Shown in pieces: positions 33,764 to 47,205 of a stretch of DNA of 64,000 nucleotides. The notes beneath the pieces were generated by a model, which saw nothing but the letters and a program-made list of their open reading frames with translations, was not told where the DNA came from and ran no database searches. Every line of letters begins with the position of its first letter. The stretch's first letter is position 1. The DNA is taken from assembly GCF_000208745.1 (NCBI RefSeq), contig NC_030856.1, positions 19,141,067 to 19,205,066 on the forward strand, read 5' to 3'. The translations under genes and the position numbers were made by a program. The stretch is from Theobroma cacao. Lineage: Eukaryota > Streptophyta > Magnoliopsida > Malvales > Malvaceae.

Positions 33764-35654
33764 ATGGCAAAGACCTCTTAGAGTAAAGAAATTATTGAAA
33801 AGAAGAAAGGAAAAAGGCCACTAGTAGAAGGGTCAGAAGTAGAAATGCAGAAAAAGAAACAGAAAATTGGGTCTGCTTCAACGATTGAGAAATCTGGAAA
33901 ACAGAAAGAAAAGAAGAAAAAATTAGAGAAGAAGAAGAACAAGGATACTAAGCTCAACAAATGTACTAACTCTTCTTCCAAATTCAGAAATAAAATGCAT
34001 GAAGAAAGGTTTAAGAAAATTGAGAATGCTCCTATTACCTATGGGAAATACATTGATTGGGAGAGTTTTAGCGAAAATCCAAAAATTCAAACTAGCCTAT
34101 CAGATTATTTTTATGAATTGAAACTGAAGGAGTATAGCACATTTAAGAAAAAATCCTATAGTGCCAGCATGGTGAAAGAATTTTATGCTAGTATAGGATT
34201 AGGAGAGGAAGAAATAGATGATTTTGATGACTACATTAAAAATGGGCTAAATGTATTTTTGAATGGTAAAGAATTTGTGCTTACTGCTAATGATGTTGGT
34301 AATTTGCTGAAAGTTGAATGTGAGGTAGGAGAGTTCTAATTCCCAGAGAAATACGACCCATCCTCTTTGTGGGAAATCATTACTTGGAGAAAGGAGAAGT
34401 ATTCATCAAAGAGCAATGCTGGTTTAATAACCGGTCCTCAGAAAAGAATTTTGTACTACTTTGTTGTAGAAAATATCCATGGTAGAAGTGGGAGTTTAAG
34501 CTACATCAGCCTTCAAGATCTTTGGCTGATGGAACATGCTTTTAATGGGGTTACTCTTAACCTAGGCAAATTCATGATTGAAAAGATGAGAGGAGCATGC
34601 AAGCTTGAGAAAATTAATCTACCTTATGAAAATGTTTTCACATCCTTGGTGCAGAAAAAAAAAATATGGGCAAAAAGATATGAACTTGATATGGTGAAGA
34701 GTAGAAATCAGGCTATCTACTTAGGTAGTCTACCTAAAATGGGTTACAAGTTGGATGGCGACAAATTTACCATAACACCCAACAGAGGCAACATCCTCAA
34801 TACTTTCAAGTGAAATGATTTTCAATCTATTAATGAGGATGGATGGAAAGCTCACTAATCAAGGAGCTAGTTTGCAGAAAATTGAAGAGAAAATTTTTGC
34901 ACTGGAAAATGAACTGAAAAGAAAAGAAAAAATACCATCAAAACCTGCTGCTGCAGATTCCTCTAAAACACCAAGTGTTACACCAGCACAGCAAGGTGCT
35001 GGAGGTTCAGCTTTGCAAGCATAAGGGTCTGCTCCTAAGGGTAAAAGTCATACTGTACAAGCCGAAGGTCATGAGCCTAAAATGGAACAGCCAAGAAAAT
35101 CACCTTCACCTGAGCTATAGGATAAGGATGAATCTGACCAAGGTACCGAGGTGCTTGAATCTGATCAAGAAAACACCCCCACTAAACCCCAGCCTCAACC
35201 AGAACCTCAACCATCTCTTTCACATTTTAAAGAGGTTTCAATCATGGGATTGTTCCATCAAATGGTTCAGGAGGAACAAGCTAAGAAAGAGGTAGTTAAG
35301 GGAAAAGCTCAGCAAGCAGCATTTGCACCAGCCCCTAGAATGAAAGCAAAATCTGGAAAAAGGAAAGAAAAAGTCACTGCAGCATCTCAAACAAAGACAA
35401 AACCACTTGCCAAGGGGAAGAAAACTATGGTCACAAAGAGAACATTTCTCAAAAGAAGAAAGTCCTATAGATTGGCAAAAAAATCAAAGCTAGCACCAAT
35501 TGTTTCTCCACAACAACCACTTGTAGCATTTGACACACCCTTGCCTAATCCCCTTACCCAAGAATTACCTCCAAAATCCTCTCCTCAACCCTTATATGTA
35601 AAATGCTACATTGATGATTAGTCATCTCCCTCATCCTCCTCAGAAGATGCTTAG
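33764..35654 (+). pseudogene. Extra ORF of E4 between pol and 3' LTR (env-position, Transposase_32-like?)
   Basis: About 630 codons from ATG 33764, with TAG at 33779, TAA at 34337, a TGA and shift at 34811-34815 and later stops at 35022 and 35118. N-terminus very Lys-rich (33845-34000). The middle part (about 34010-34800) is globular: VKEFYASIGLG, then LNGKEFVLTANDVGNLLKVE, then GPQKRILYYFVVENI, SLQDLWLMEHAF. It resembles, from memory, the 'putative plant transposon protein' domain found in extra ORFs of plant retrotransposons. Next come a short coiled coil (LQKIEEKIFALENELKRKEK) and a Pro/Gln-rich then Lys/Arg-rich tail. I see no signal peptide or membrane segment, so 'envelope-like' describes position only. 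Function unknown. Confidence 0.7.
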
Positions 35655-36406
35655 GACTTGATGATAACATAAAGGGGGAGAAGTATGGTAGAACCTTAGA
35701 GGTAGAAGGAACCAGGAAATTAATCAAAAAAAAATGTTAGGGTGGAGGAACCAGGAAGTTAGGAAATAAAAAAAGCAGAAATGAACCAGGGCAATTTAGG
35801 AATATCAATTGTTATTTTCTTGGTGTTTGTGCCATGATGGCACTTGAACACTTAACTTTAATCTTGTTGTTAATATTGTTATGTGAAAAATGGATTCTGA
35901 TATGTTTATAATATTTTGCTGATATGATTATGGTATTTTGCTGCTGATAACTGAATATTTGTTGATATTTAGCTATTTATAATACTTTAACTGCTGAAAA
36001 AAATCTGATACTGCACTGATGTTAGGATTGTATGCTAGTTACTGATTTTTAATATAAATTGTGTTTGTGAATGGATATGAATGTTGTGTATAGTATATCA
36101 GTTGAATAATGAATGATATAGACAAAATCTTATAACAATAAGCTGTTGACAGACTTTGGGAAATTTTGATGAAAATTTGTCAACATTCATTTGCTATAAA
36201 TCACCTTATATTTTTGCACATATATACTCTGGATGTATAGTATCAATCTCTACACAACATGAATAAAATTTGCTGGAATGAATAAGCAAAATATGCTCAC
36301 ACTAAGGAGGAGCACTCACTTAAGGGGAGCAATCCTCATTTTCTACAAAAACTAAAAAGAATTAAAGGACACCGTGCTGTTAGTCAATGAATATTTTGTC
36401 ATCATC
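35655..36406 (+). other. 3' untranslated region of E4
   Basis: No ORF; AT-rich. Begins with a first purine tract AAAGGGGGAG (35671-35680), followed about 730 bases later by the tract adjoining the LTR. Confidence 0.75.
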
Positions 36407-36419
36407 AAAAAGGGGGAGA
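36407..36419 (+). promoter_or_regulatory. Polypurine tract of copia E4
   Basis: AAAAAGGGGGAGA ends two bases before the 3' LTR start TGTTGG at 36421, a typical copia arrangement. Confidence 0.9.
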
Positions 36420-36420
36420 T

Positions 36421-37293
36421 TGTTGGCTCCATTAGTTTTTGAAGATAATAAAACATTCCCATTTCGTTTATGTCTAACATTTCTACCCAAGTGTGTAGGA
36501 CAAAAAGTCATATGGAAATAATGAATCAACCTTTCAAATGTGTATATAAAAAATCATGAAAATGAAGAAAAACAATTGATCAACAATAAGGAAAGTCATT
36601 AGTTAAGTAAAGAAGAATGTTGGTTGACTAAAATTTAAATTAGAGAAATGGTGGGCTGAAGAATATTGAGAAATAGAACCAACTTAGTCAACCAAGATAA
36701 AAGTTAGTCGACTAAGAAGCTACTGCCAAAATCTGGACTTCAAGACAAACCAACTTAGTTGATCAATAAATGAGTTAGTTGACTAAATGCTCTCTGCCAA
36801 AATCTATGACCAGAAGACGAAAACAACTTAATCGACCAAGAAGAAAGTTAGTTGACTAAGAGCTCTCTGTTTGCAATTTGAACCAGGGCACTAGAAGATA
36901 GATTAATAGCTACAACCAACTTTCAACTGTTTTCAACAGCCATAAACTGCCAAGCTACCATTAGAGTTATTTCTTCAAGTATAAAAAGGTCTTCTAACGG
37001 TTAGAAATTAGTTCTTGCAAGTTTTTGGAAGTTTTGGAAAAAATTTTACTCATATAGAGATGAAAAACCAGAAAATCTCCTCTTTACCTTTTTGCACTTA
37101 AACGACAATCTTTTGTATTTGTATTTTGCACTCAACCTTGTACCATTTAGATAAACCCATGATCATAGGTACCTTCTTTTACTTCTCTTCTTGTATTCTT
37201 AGAGTGAGGGAGTCACTCTAAGTGGTTATTTCAAGCTAGGTTTGCTTGAATGTGTTGAGGTTCTAACTTAGCCTTGAAAAGTTAGGTGTTGGG
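36421..37293 (+). repeat. 3' LTR of copia E4, first part
   Basis: Matches 16568-17440 closely, including the palindrome repeats (36680-36870). Broken at GTGTTGGG (37293) by an LTR insertion; it continues at 62900. Confidence 0.93.
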
Positions 37294-39409
37294 TGTCACA
37301 GCCCAATTTTCGGGCCATGATTGACACAAGGGCCCAATGGGCTCAACCCACTAAGCCCAAGCAAGCCTTTTTTTGCAATCTTATACCTTAATCCATATCC
37401 CTTTAAAATCCAAAATTTGTAATGCTCAAATATAGTTCTTTTGAAAACATTTTGTACAACCCAATTATGCATTCAAAATGGCATCATCAAACCATAATAT
37501 ACATATATAGCTTGACAAATGAATCTTAGTATTTCACATCAAGTATTCATATACACATAATTAGACCTTGACCGTCAGCGGAGTGACTCTGGGCACGATT
37601 GCTAACATTTAGTGTTATATTAAACCTACCAAGCAATGGATAGGGAGGAACACCTCGTCTTAGTATCCAATCACCTTTAACTCAAAAAAGCCTAAAACAT
37701 GAAGTTTAAAAGAAACGTGAGTATGAACTTAGTGAGTGAACAGAAGAAGGGAACAAGCAACAATACGAAAGTTTTAGAAACCATGATGCATTTCTGTTGA
37801 AAACAATGCAATTTAACTCAATTTCTTGTCACAACGAAAATCTGTTTTTGCTGCGATGACAATCAAGTGGAAACCATTTCTCAAGATTTAACGTTCAAAA
37901 ATCAATGCAACCACAATATAATTTCCGAAACCTCTATATATATATATATAACATATATAAACATACATATGACCACTGACCTCACCCCCAACTCTGTCTG
38001 AGCTTATGTGCACTACCACACCGCACGTAGCTAGGTCATCATCAGCTCATGTACACTTCTACACCATATATGGCTGGGTCAGCACAACTCATGTGCACTC
38101 CTACACCGTACATGGCTGGGTCATAATTATCACACAAAAGTATCATTCAATGTATAATATACACATCAACATAATGTAGAAACTCATGAATTCATCATGT
38201 TCATATCTCATATATCAAAGCATTTCATCAAGGGCTTGTTCCCATGCAATTTTTACAGAAAAACCAACAAAATCATTATTCCAAAATATTTTAGTGCAAG
38301 TTCACTACCTTATGATAGCAGGATATTACATCGCTATTTGTTCGGAGGCGTATCTAGCTATTCTACTTGCCGGTCACTCGTTATTCCCTCCGACACACCA
38401 CCACCATGCACTATCTTTACTTTTGTACTTCCTAGCAACAATCCAAATTCAATATCTTTAGTGTACCTCATTTTTACTTCTCTTTTATTGCCTTCAATCA
38501 TGAATCCTCATCTAACTAATATCTTGACACATTCTTTACCAAAATGGCCTTTATCTTTACTTGCGTAATTCTTTAGATTATGGATATCGGTAACTTATTT
38601 ATGATTCTAGCACATATATAAATCTTGTCTAAGGATATTTATAAAGTTTATCCATCATTTCCACAACAATTACCTAACATATGGCAGCAACTATAAATTT
38701 ACTTCCATCAACATTTTCTAAGGCTACATGTACTACCATCCTTATTTACATGTTGCCACCAAGCATAACATTAATATTCATTCGTGCACACCAACATGCA
38801 TAACCTTTTAAACCTTTCCTAACAACACATATCTACACACTAAACTTCCAATCAATATACTTACCTTCCAACCATACCCATGACATCACAATAACACTAC
38901 ATATGCACGTAATCATTCTCACCATACTAGACCAATCATAAGCTTCAAATTGCAGCATTAAGCTTACCACTTGGTTTTAGCTTGAATTTCACTCAACAAA
39001 ATTCATAATTTCTTCAGACCCATGGTCACCATAGCTGCCACAAAATGATTCACACATCATTTTTCCAAGAATTTAACCAACCATAAGCTTAAAAACACAA
39101 AATCCTTACCTTAGCTTGCTTGAATTACAAAACCAAGCTGTTCTTCCTTTTTCACTTTTTTTTTTCTTCTCCTCCTAGGGTTTATATGTGCTGAAAATTG
39201 GGGTTTAAAACTTTAGGTTTAGTGCGTAAGAAGTTTGGAGAAGAAAGAAGTAAGAAAAGAAAGGAAATAAGAAGAAAACAAGGAAAAGAATTTGAAAAAC
39301 TCCATTTTCATGGTGGTAAAGGTGAATATGGCATTGGGTGAGGAGGAAGAAAAAGAAGTTGCTAGAAGTTGGTGGAAGCTGCTGGAAAAAAATGAGAAGA
39401 AGTTGCTGG
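37294..39409 (-). repeat. LTR G3 segment, 3' part of the LTR
   Basis: Aligns with 13870-16010 on the same strand (start AGCCCAATTTTCGGGCCATG). Contains a TA run (about 37938), a tandem array at 37997-38125 and a purine-rich stretch near 39230-39400. ORFs 38186-38461, 38197-38568 and 39219-39473 lie here and show no protein features. Confidence 0.82.
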
Positions 39410-40891
39410 TGTCACGACCTGATACTCCCCTCGAGCCCGTGACAACCGTCGCGGTGTCCCTATAGACACTCATTACCCGAAATGCTAACCGAAACCCCGC
39501 AAGGCTTTAATATTAGTTTCTCATTTCCCCTGTGAGTAACCGTTGCCAAATATCATGTTCTAATAGATTTTAAGCTATTTCCAACTTAAAATAATAAAAA
39601 AATGATTTCTGTCTCAAAGAGGCATTTCAATCATCTTTCACTAAAAATTTCAAAACCAGCTAAAAATGTAGTATGTGAGTACAAAACACATAATTCATAA
39701 TCAAAAGTAAGTTTAAATGTCTAAAACCCTCATTTAAAATAAAATTATGATTATTTGGATATAACAAAAAATAATAAAAAATACAATAAAATANAAAAAT
39801 AATAAAAAAAATCAATAAAATATTCTATTTTCTTATAAAATAATATTTTTAGAGTTATATGTAAATAATTTTTATAGCATAAAAGCAAAATAAATTCATA
39901 CATACTGTAATATAGTAAACCAGAGTAGTTAATTTAATTTACAATAACAAGTGGGCCCCTGAATAACCAAAAGTAAGGAAGACTGTGAACCTACAATTTG
40001 GAGGATGCAAATCCAATGGTAGCCCTCGATGCAATCAGCTATCTACAGCCTATTCTGAGCCTAAAATTGGTGGAAAGGAGGGTGGTGAGATTATATAATC
40101 CTAGTGAGTTAACAAACATCATCCAAAATATCTAAAGTCAAGTAAATGGAGACGATTAAATTATTCCATCTCAATGTGTATTTCATAACATAAATATTCA
40201 TTTCATTTAAATAATCAACATGGCTTATGAGTATCTTAAAAGCTTGGCTCCTGCCAAAATCATTCTCAGGAATACCTTGGCCAAGGCATCTAACCAAGTT
40301 CGCCAAGGCTATTAAAAATTTCGTATATACATAAACATAATTTTATTTTGAAAAACACATTCATTCCTTAGCATTAGCGGAGTTCATCATCACAAGGTGG
40401 TTCAGCGTGACGTGAACTCTAACCGTACCTCAGGAGATACCCTACATGCCTCTTCGACCAAGGTGTGTATATATCCGGATTCTGTGCTCCTCTAATAGGC
40501 TGGTCCACAAAACCCGCCCACTGCAGTAAGCTAAACCCACCATACAATAAAATTTGCGATAGCATGACATGGCAATTATTTTATTTTACAGCCTCTCAAG
40601 GCAAATCAACGGTTCATACATTTTTAGCACATTTACCAATTCAGCCATTCATGTCAATATTGCCATAAGCCAATCAATTAGAACCATAAATTCACAATAC
40701 ATCAAATGGTCTCTAATTACTCCATTTTCAAAGCCATCATTTAATTTCAAGACAATTTATAAAATCATTTCATTTAAATACATTTTGTTTATAAAACCTA
40801 AAAATTAACCATTTAAACTCATTTTCCATAAAATTCACAAAATCGAATAAAAATACCACTTTAGATAATTAAAATGATGATAAGGTTACTT
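39410..40891 (-). repeat. Solo F1 LTR, first piece
   Basis: Reverse complement of about 5970-7429. A single N at 39794 lies in an A/T-rich run. ORFs at 40109-40306 (minus), 40465-40668 and 40569-40808 (plus) cross conserved LTR blocks and are not genes. Confidence 0.85.
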
Positions 40892-43646
40892 TGTAAAACT
40901 CGACCCTATAAATAGATGTCATGACATACATGCATAGAGTAGCATGTTATTACGCTAGGAAAGTCCGTAAGAATAGACGAAACTCAATATTGTACCTAAC
41001 GGTACACTTAAGTTGATTTAACCTCGAACTAGTTCAAATACTAATCGTAGGATAAAATTTAATATCTTACAGTCTAGGAATGACTAAAAATGATTGTTCG
41101 GAGTTCGAGGGTTCATTTGAGGTAAAATTAAAAATTTTGATGTTCAGGGGCAAAATCGTCATTTTGCCACCTAAGATAATAATTTGATCATGGAGTGAAA
41201 TTTTTGACCAAGATTAACTATTTGGAGTATAATTTAATAATAGGAAGTGAAAATTTTCAATTTCGACAATTTTTGGAACATAGGGGCAAAACGGTAATTT
41301 TATCGTCTTGGGTAAAAACCGTAATTTTCACCACGCAAAACTTGTCAAAATCATAGGATTTATTTATTTTTGGCATGAATAACTATGGTATTCTAAGTGG
41401 TTAAAAATTGAAGTTTAAAGGACGAAATTTTAAAAACGGGCCAATGGGAAAGTGACACATGGCACTTTTTAATGATTTAATATTTTTTTAAAGGAAAGTC
41501 AACCCATTTAAACCCCACATCAGGTGATGGCTGGCCATAAGTAGAGAACAAGAGAGAAAATAGAGAGGAAAGGATGAAAAGAGAAAAACGAAAGGAAAAC
41601 TAGAAAATTCAAAGGGGAAATCGCGTTTTTCGACCGTTTACGCGTCTAACGGTAAGATTTTTTGACTTTAGCTTGATTTCTACCTTTCCTATGCCTTTGT
41701 TTCCATTTATCATGCTTGAGGAGAGAGATCAAAAAGTGATATCAAGGGATGGACGAAATTCAAGGGGGAGGATTTTGAAATTTTTAGGTTTTGATTTTTA
41801 GTTAAATTGATAGTTTTAGTTAGTTACATGTGTATAGAAATAAAATTGGGCAAGAAAGCATGAAATTCTCACAATACCCACCCTTGGCCGAATCTTCAAT
41901 GATGTACAATGATGAAGAACTGATTTTTATTCTAAAAGAAATAAAGAGAAAATGATGAAAAATGGTTAAATGTGATAGAAAAACAAAGTGGAAAATTAAC
42001 CGAGTTAATGTCCCATTTTTGGCCGAATTTTCCAAGAAGGAAAGTGAGCTGATTTTGATGATTTTAGAAGGTTATTAGCTGATATTTAATGGTTAGAAAT
42101 GTTGGAGAGAAAATGGGACAATTTAGAGCTAAAATGGAGCGCGTTAGCAATTTATCGGGTAAAGTGCTAAAAATAGGTTAATACCACATTTAAGCCGTTT
42201 TAGGCTATTGCATTTCATACCATGCAATAGTATAGGATTTAAGTCAATTATATAGTGATTTAGCATCAATGTGGTAAATTGTGAAATTTTTGCAATGTGT
42301 CTAGGAGGAGAACCTTTCAATAAAGGCAAGGAAGTCATACCCGACGAACAGTGATCGGGGCACCTAGAAAGCATTTAGTTTGTACAAACGGTGAGTAAAC
42401 CTATTATTATTGTAAATTATCTAGAGTTTATTTTTTAATGCTCTTTTTGTATTTTATGAAATAAAAATAAGATTAAAATGGGATTTTTGATGTTTTAGAA
42501 ATAAATGTGACAAATAAATATTGTGTTGATTATCTTAAATAAGAAAGTTTTGATTATGAAATTCAGTAATTGGAGGCTGCTAATTGTCTTGAAAAATATA
42601 TTTTCCTATGAATGGCTTATGATATATGAGTATATGTGGCTATATTTTATAATTGTATTACGAATTTATGTAAGCTGTCTTTTACTATGCAAGCTAGGTA
42701 AATAAATAAAAGCCACGTTATACTGTCAAAATTTTATTAAAATTAGTGGGGTTTAGTCACTGCAGTGATGGGTTTTCGTAGACTGCCTATTAGAGAGGCA
42801 CGGTAAACCCGGTTATATAGTTACTCCGATTGTAGAGGCGAGGAAGGTAACTCTCGGGGTAGTGTTAGAGCTCACTTCACGTCGAACCCCCACGTGAATG
42901 TGTAACTCGACCTACGCCAAGGAACGGCTTGTTTTCAAAACTAACATATGTTTAACATGTAAATATCTTAACAACCTTGGCAGACTCGGTTAGATGCCTC
43001 GGCCAAGGTATCCCCGAGGACTAGTTTTGGCTTGAGCCCTGTTTTTAATAAAAGTTATAAGCCTTAACAACTATTTTGGTAAATTACAAATATTTTATGG
43101 TTTAAGAAATAAATTGAAAACCTTATGAAATGGTTTGTAATTTGTTGTTTAAACTTGCCTCCATGTTACTCACCTTTAGATATTTATGTTAATGTCTGTT
43201 TACTCATTGGGATTGCAAAATCTCACCCACCTCCTTTCTAAATATTTCAGGCCTATGGTAGCTTGTAGATACTCGATTTTGTCGAGGATTCCAGTTGACC
43301 CCTCTATCACACAGACAGTAGGTTACTATCACCAACACTTGGTGTATTTATGGGCCACTTGTCGTTGTATTTATTATTGTATATTATAACTTTGTAAATT
43401 ATTGTATGTATGAATTTATTTTACTTCTAAGTTGCAAAAGATTACTTACACGTGTTTCTATAAATATTATTTATATAAAAATGATATATTTTTGTCTTTT
43501 GATTTACTTGAGCTGAAAATGACTGAAAATTGTTTAAAACTTATATGTAAACCTTGCAGGGTTCTGATTGGTATTCCGGGTAATGAGTATCAATCGGGAC
43601 ATTGCGGCGGTTGTCATGGCCCTGAGGGAGGTTCTGGGTCGTGACA
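40892..43646 (+). repeat. 5' LTR of gypsy A (2755 bp)
   Basis: TGTAAAACTCGACC...GGGTCGTGACA. GGCAAAATCGTCATTTTGCC at 41149-41168. The stretch about 41270-41420 is unlike element B and resembles the F1 LTR near 4870-4950. ORFs inside (42144-42374, 42523-42705, 43186-43389 and others) have no protein motif. Confidence 0.92.
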
Positions 43647-43653
43647 ATTCGAA

Positions 43654-43665
43654 TGGTATCAGAGC
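43654..43665 (+). promoter_or_regulatory. Primer binding site of gypsy A
   Basis: TGGTATCAGAGC, 7 bases after the 5' LTR. Exact initiator tRNA-Met type. Confidence 0.92.
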
Positions 43666-43845
43666 TTTCGGTTTAAAAGCATATGATTTTTAAAGAAGTT
43701 TTTTATTTTTAAAGTTCTTGGATTTAAAGTTATTTTAAAATAATTTACAATGTCAGCGTGGCCCAGTTAAGATTAGTTAGTTGCATGTAATTACATATAG
43801 AGTCTTAAGTCGTCTAAACCAATTCTATTCCTTTTGTAGATCATT

Positions 43846-44096
43846 ATGCCTCCTCGACGTGAACTACCACCTATCACTAGATCTACCGGTAGAGGAAGAG
43901 GTCACCCCAGACAGAGTCTGTCAGATTCCATAGAAGAGGAGTCGGCTGGGTCTTCTTTTAGAGTAGTTCTTGCTACTGAGTCTACTGACATTCCTGTACC
44001 TCCTCCACCACCTGTTGCTACTCCTGGCGTACCTACCATGTCACCCGAGGTAGCTTAGGCATTAGCGACTTTTCTCACTACTTGTACGAGCCAGGC
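43846..44096 (+). pseudogene. gag: Gypsy A gag, N-terminal part
   Basis: MPPRRELPPITRSTGRGRGH and a Pro-rich linker, nearly the same as element B. A TAG replaces the Gln of the AQAL stretch at 44056-44058. Cut at 44096 by a reverse-strand solo LTR; gag continues at 47206. Confidence 0.92.
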
Positions 44097-47000
44097 TATC
44101 ATGACCTGGAACCTCCCTCGGGCCCATGATAACCGTCGCGACGTCCCGATTGACACTCATTATCCGGAATGCCAATCTGAATCCCACAAGGCTAACAAAT
44201 CAGTTTCTTGCCTTTCCTGTGAGCAATCGTTGTTAAATATCGAGTTTTAAGAAAATATAAACTATTTTAGATCGAAAACAATCAAAATAAATTTTTTGCC
44301 ACATAGGGGTATTTTGGTCATTTTTACCAAAAAATTTTGAAACCTGATAAAGATACAACGTATGGTAGAAAAATATCCACTGTCAATTAAAAATAAATTT
44401 TTTTGTAATATAAATCATTCATTTAGAGTCAAAAGTTGGCTAATTAAACTAAATAAAAATATTTGATAATATATTTCATTTTCTTATAAAACAATTGTTA
44501 TAGAACTATACATAAATAATTTTTGTAGCGTGAGAATAAAATAAATTCATACATACAATAATTTACAAAGTTATAATGTACAATAATAATTACAATGACA
44601 AGTGGCCCATGAATACACCAAGTACTGGTGATAGTAACCTACTGTCTGTGAGGTAGAGAGGTCAACTGGAATCCTCGACAAAATAGGGTATCTACAAGCT
44701 GCCACAGATCTGAAATGTTTGAAAAGGAGGTGGGTGGGATTTTGCAATCCCAATGAGTAAACAGACATTATCATAAATATTTAAAGGCGAGTAAAATGGA
44801 GGCAAGTTTAAACAACAAATCACAAACCATTTTATAAGGTTTTCAATTTCTTTCTTAAACCATAAAACATTTGTAATTTACCAAAACAGTTGTCAAGGCT
44901 TATAACCTTTATTAAAAACATGGCTCAAGCCAAAATCTAGTCCTCGGGGATACCTTGGCCGAGGCATCTAACCAAGCCCGTCAAGGTTGTTAAGATATTT
45001 ACATGTTAAACACATTGTAATTTTGAAAACAAGTCGTTCCTTGACGTTGGCCGAGTTACACATTCACATGGGGGTTCGACGTGAAGTGAACTCGAACACT
45101 ACCCCAAGAGTTACCTTCCTCGCCTCCACAATCGGAGTAACTATGAAACCGGGTTTGTCGTGCCCCTATAATAGGCAGTCCACGGAAACCCATCACTGCA
45201 GTGACTAAACCCACCAATTTTAATAAAATTTCGACAGTATAACGTGGCTTTTATTTATTTATCCAGCCTGCATAGTAAAAGACAGCTTACATTCTACAAT
45301 TTTTCAAGATATAGCCTGCAATTATAAAATATAGCCACATATACTCATATATCATAAGTCATTCATAAGAAAATATATTTTTCAAGACAGTTGGTAGCCT
45401 CCAATTACTCAATTTCATAATCAACACAATATATTTTTATTTGTCACATTTATTTCTAAAACATCAAAAATCCCGTTTTAATCTCATTTTCGTTTCATAA
45501 AATACATAAAGAGCATTTAAAATAAACTCTAGATAATTTACAATAATAATAGGTTTACTCACCATTTGTACAGATAAAATGCTTCCTAGGTTCCCCGATC
45601 ACTATTGGTCGGGTACGACTTCCTTGCCTTTACTAGAAGGCTCTCCTCCTAGACACATTGCAAAATTTACCCAATTCACCACATTGATGCTAAATCACTA
45701 TATAATTGACTTAAATCCTATACTAATGCATGGTATGAAATGCAATAGCCTAAAACAGTTTAAACGCGGTATTAACCTATTTTTGGCACTTTACCCGATA
45801 AATTGCTAACGTGCTCCATTTTAGCTCTAAATCATCCCATTCTCTCTCCAACATTTCTAACCATTAAATATCAGCCAATAACCTTCTAAAATCACCAAAA
45901 TCAGTTCACTTTCCTACTTGGAAAATTCGGCCAAAAATGGGACATTAACTCGGTAAATTTTCTACTTTATTTTTCTATTACATTTAACCATTTTTCATCA
46001 TTTTCTCTTCATTTCTCTTAGAATAAAAATCAGATCATCATCATTGTACCTCATTGCAGATTCGGCCAAGGGTGGGTATTGTGAAAATTTAATGCTTTCT
46101 TGCCCAATTTAATTTCTAAACACATTTAACTAACTAAAACTATCAATTTAACTAAAAATCAAAACCTAAAAATTTCAATTTCTCCCCCCTTGAAATTCGG
46201 CCAGCCCTTGATGTCACTTTTAGATCTCTCTCCTCAAGCATGCTAAATGGAAACAAAGGCATAGGAAAGGTAGAAATCAAGCTAAAGTCAAAAAATCTTA
46301 CCGATAGAAACGTAAACGGGCGAAAAACGCGAATTTCCCTTTGAATTTTCTTGTTTCTCTTTGGTTTTTCGTTTTTTCTTCCTTTCCTCTCTATTTTCTC
46401 TCTTGTTCTCTCTTATGGCCGGCCATCACTTAAAATGGGGTTTAAATGGATTGACTTTTCATTAAAATAATATTAAATCATTAAAAAGTGCCATGTGTCA
46501 CTTTTCCATTAGCCCATTTTTAAAATTTCATCCATTTGTTTCCAAATTTTCACCATACACTTGTCCCACATATCCATAGCTTAGATAAAATTCTCAGACT
46601 TATCCAAAGTCTTGGTGGAATAATTTTTGAAATTTACACTTTTTCCCCCATAAAAGTGAAAAATTACATTTTTGCCCTAAAAATTGAAAAATTGCCCATA
46701 AGCATATTTTTCATCCCTTATACTCATGCCATTCTCCAATTTGTCAAATTTGATCTAAATTCTCTCAAAATCTCAAATTTTTTTCGTAGGTGGTAAAATT
46801 ACGATTTTACCGCTACACTCCAAAAATCACCAGAATTAAACTTTTTCACTTCCTATCATTAAATTATGCTCCAAATAGTTAATCTTGATAAAAAATTTCA
46901 CTCCATGATTAAATTATTATCTTAGGTGGTAAAATGACGATTTTTACCCCTGAACATCAAAATTTTCAATTTTACCCCTAATGAACCCTCGAACTCCGAG

Positions 47001-47205
47001 CAATCATTTTTAGTCATTCCTGGACTATAAAATATTAAATTTCATCCTACAATTCCTAGTTGAACTAGTTCGAGGTTAAATCAACTCAAGTGTACAGTTA
47101 GGTACAATATCGGGTTTCGTCTATTCTTAGGTGCTTTCCTAGCATAATAACATGCTACTCAGTGCATGTATGTCATGACATTTGTTTATAGGGTCGGGTT
47201 TTACA
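44097..47205 (-). mobile_element. Solo LTR of gypsy family F2 in gag of element A (3109 bp)
   Basis: Reverse complement of an element-B-type F2 LTR: TATCATGACCTGG (expected TGTCATGACC) at the left and GGGTCGGGTTTTACA at the right. Flanks CAGGC (44092-44096) and CAATC (47206-47210) look like a decayed duplication; the gag reading (SQAQAG) joins across it. No interior. ORFs 44571-44774, 44987-45208, 45579-45809 and 46536-46796 lie inside the LTR and are not genes. Confidence 0.9.

Noticed and set aside
38186..38568. Two overlapping plus-strand ORFs of 91 and 123 codons
   Set aside because: Inside LTR G3, in overlapping frames, with no recognisable domain.
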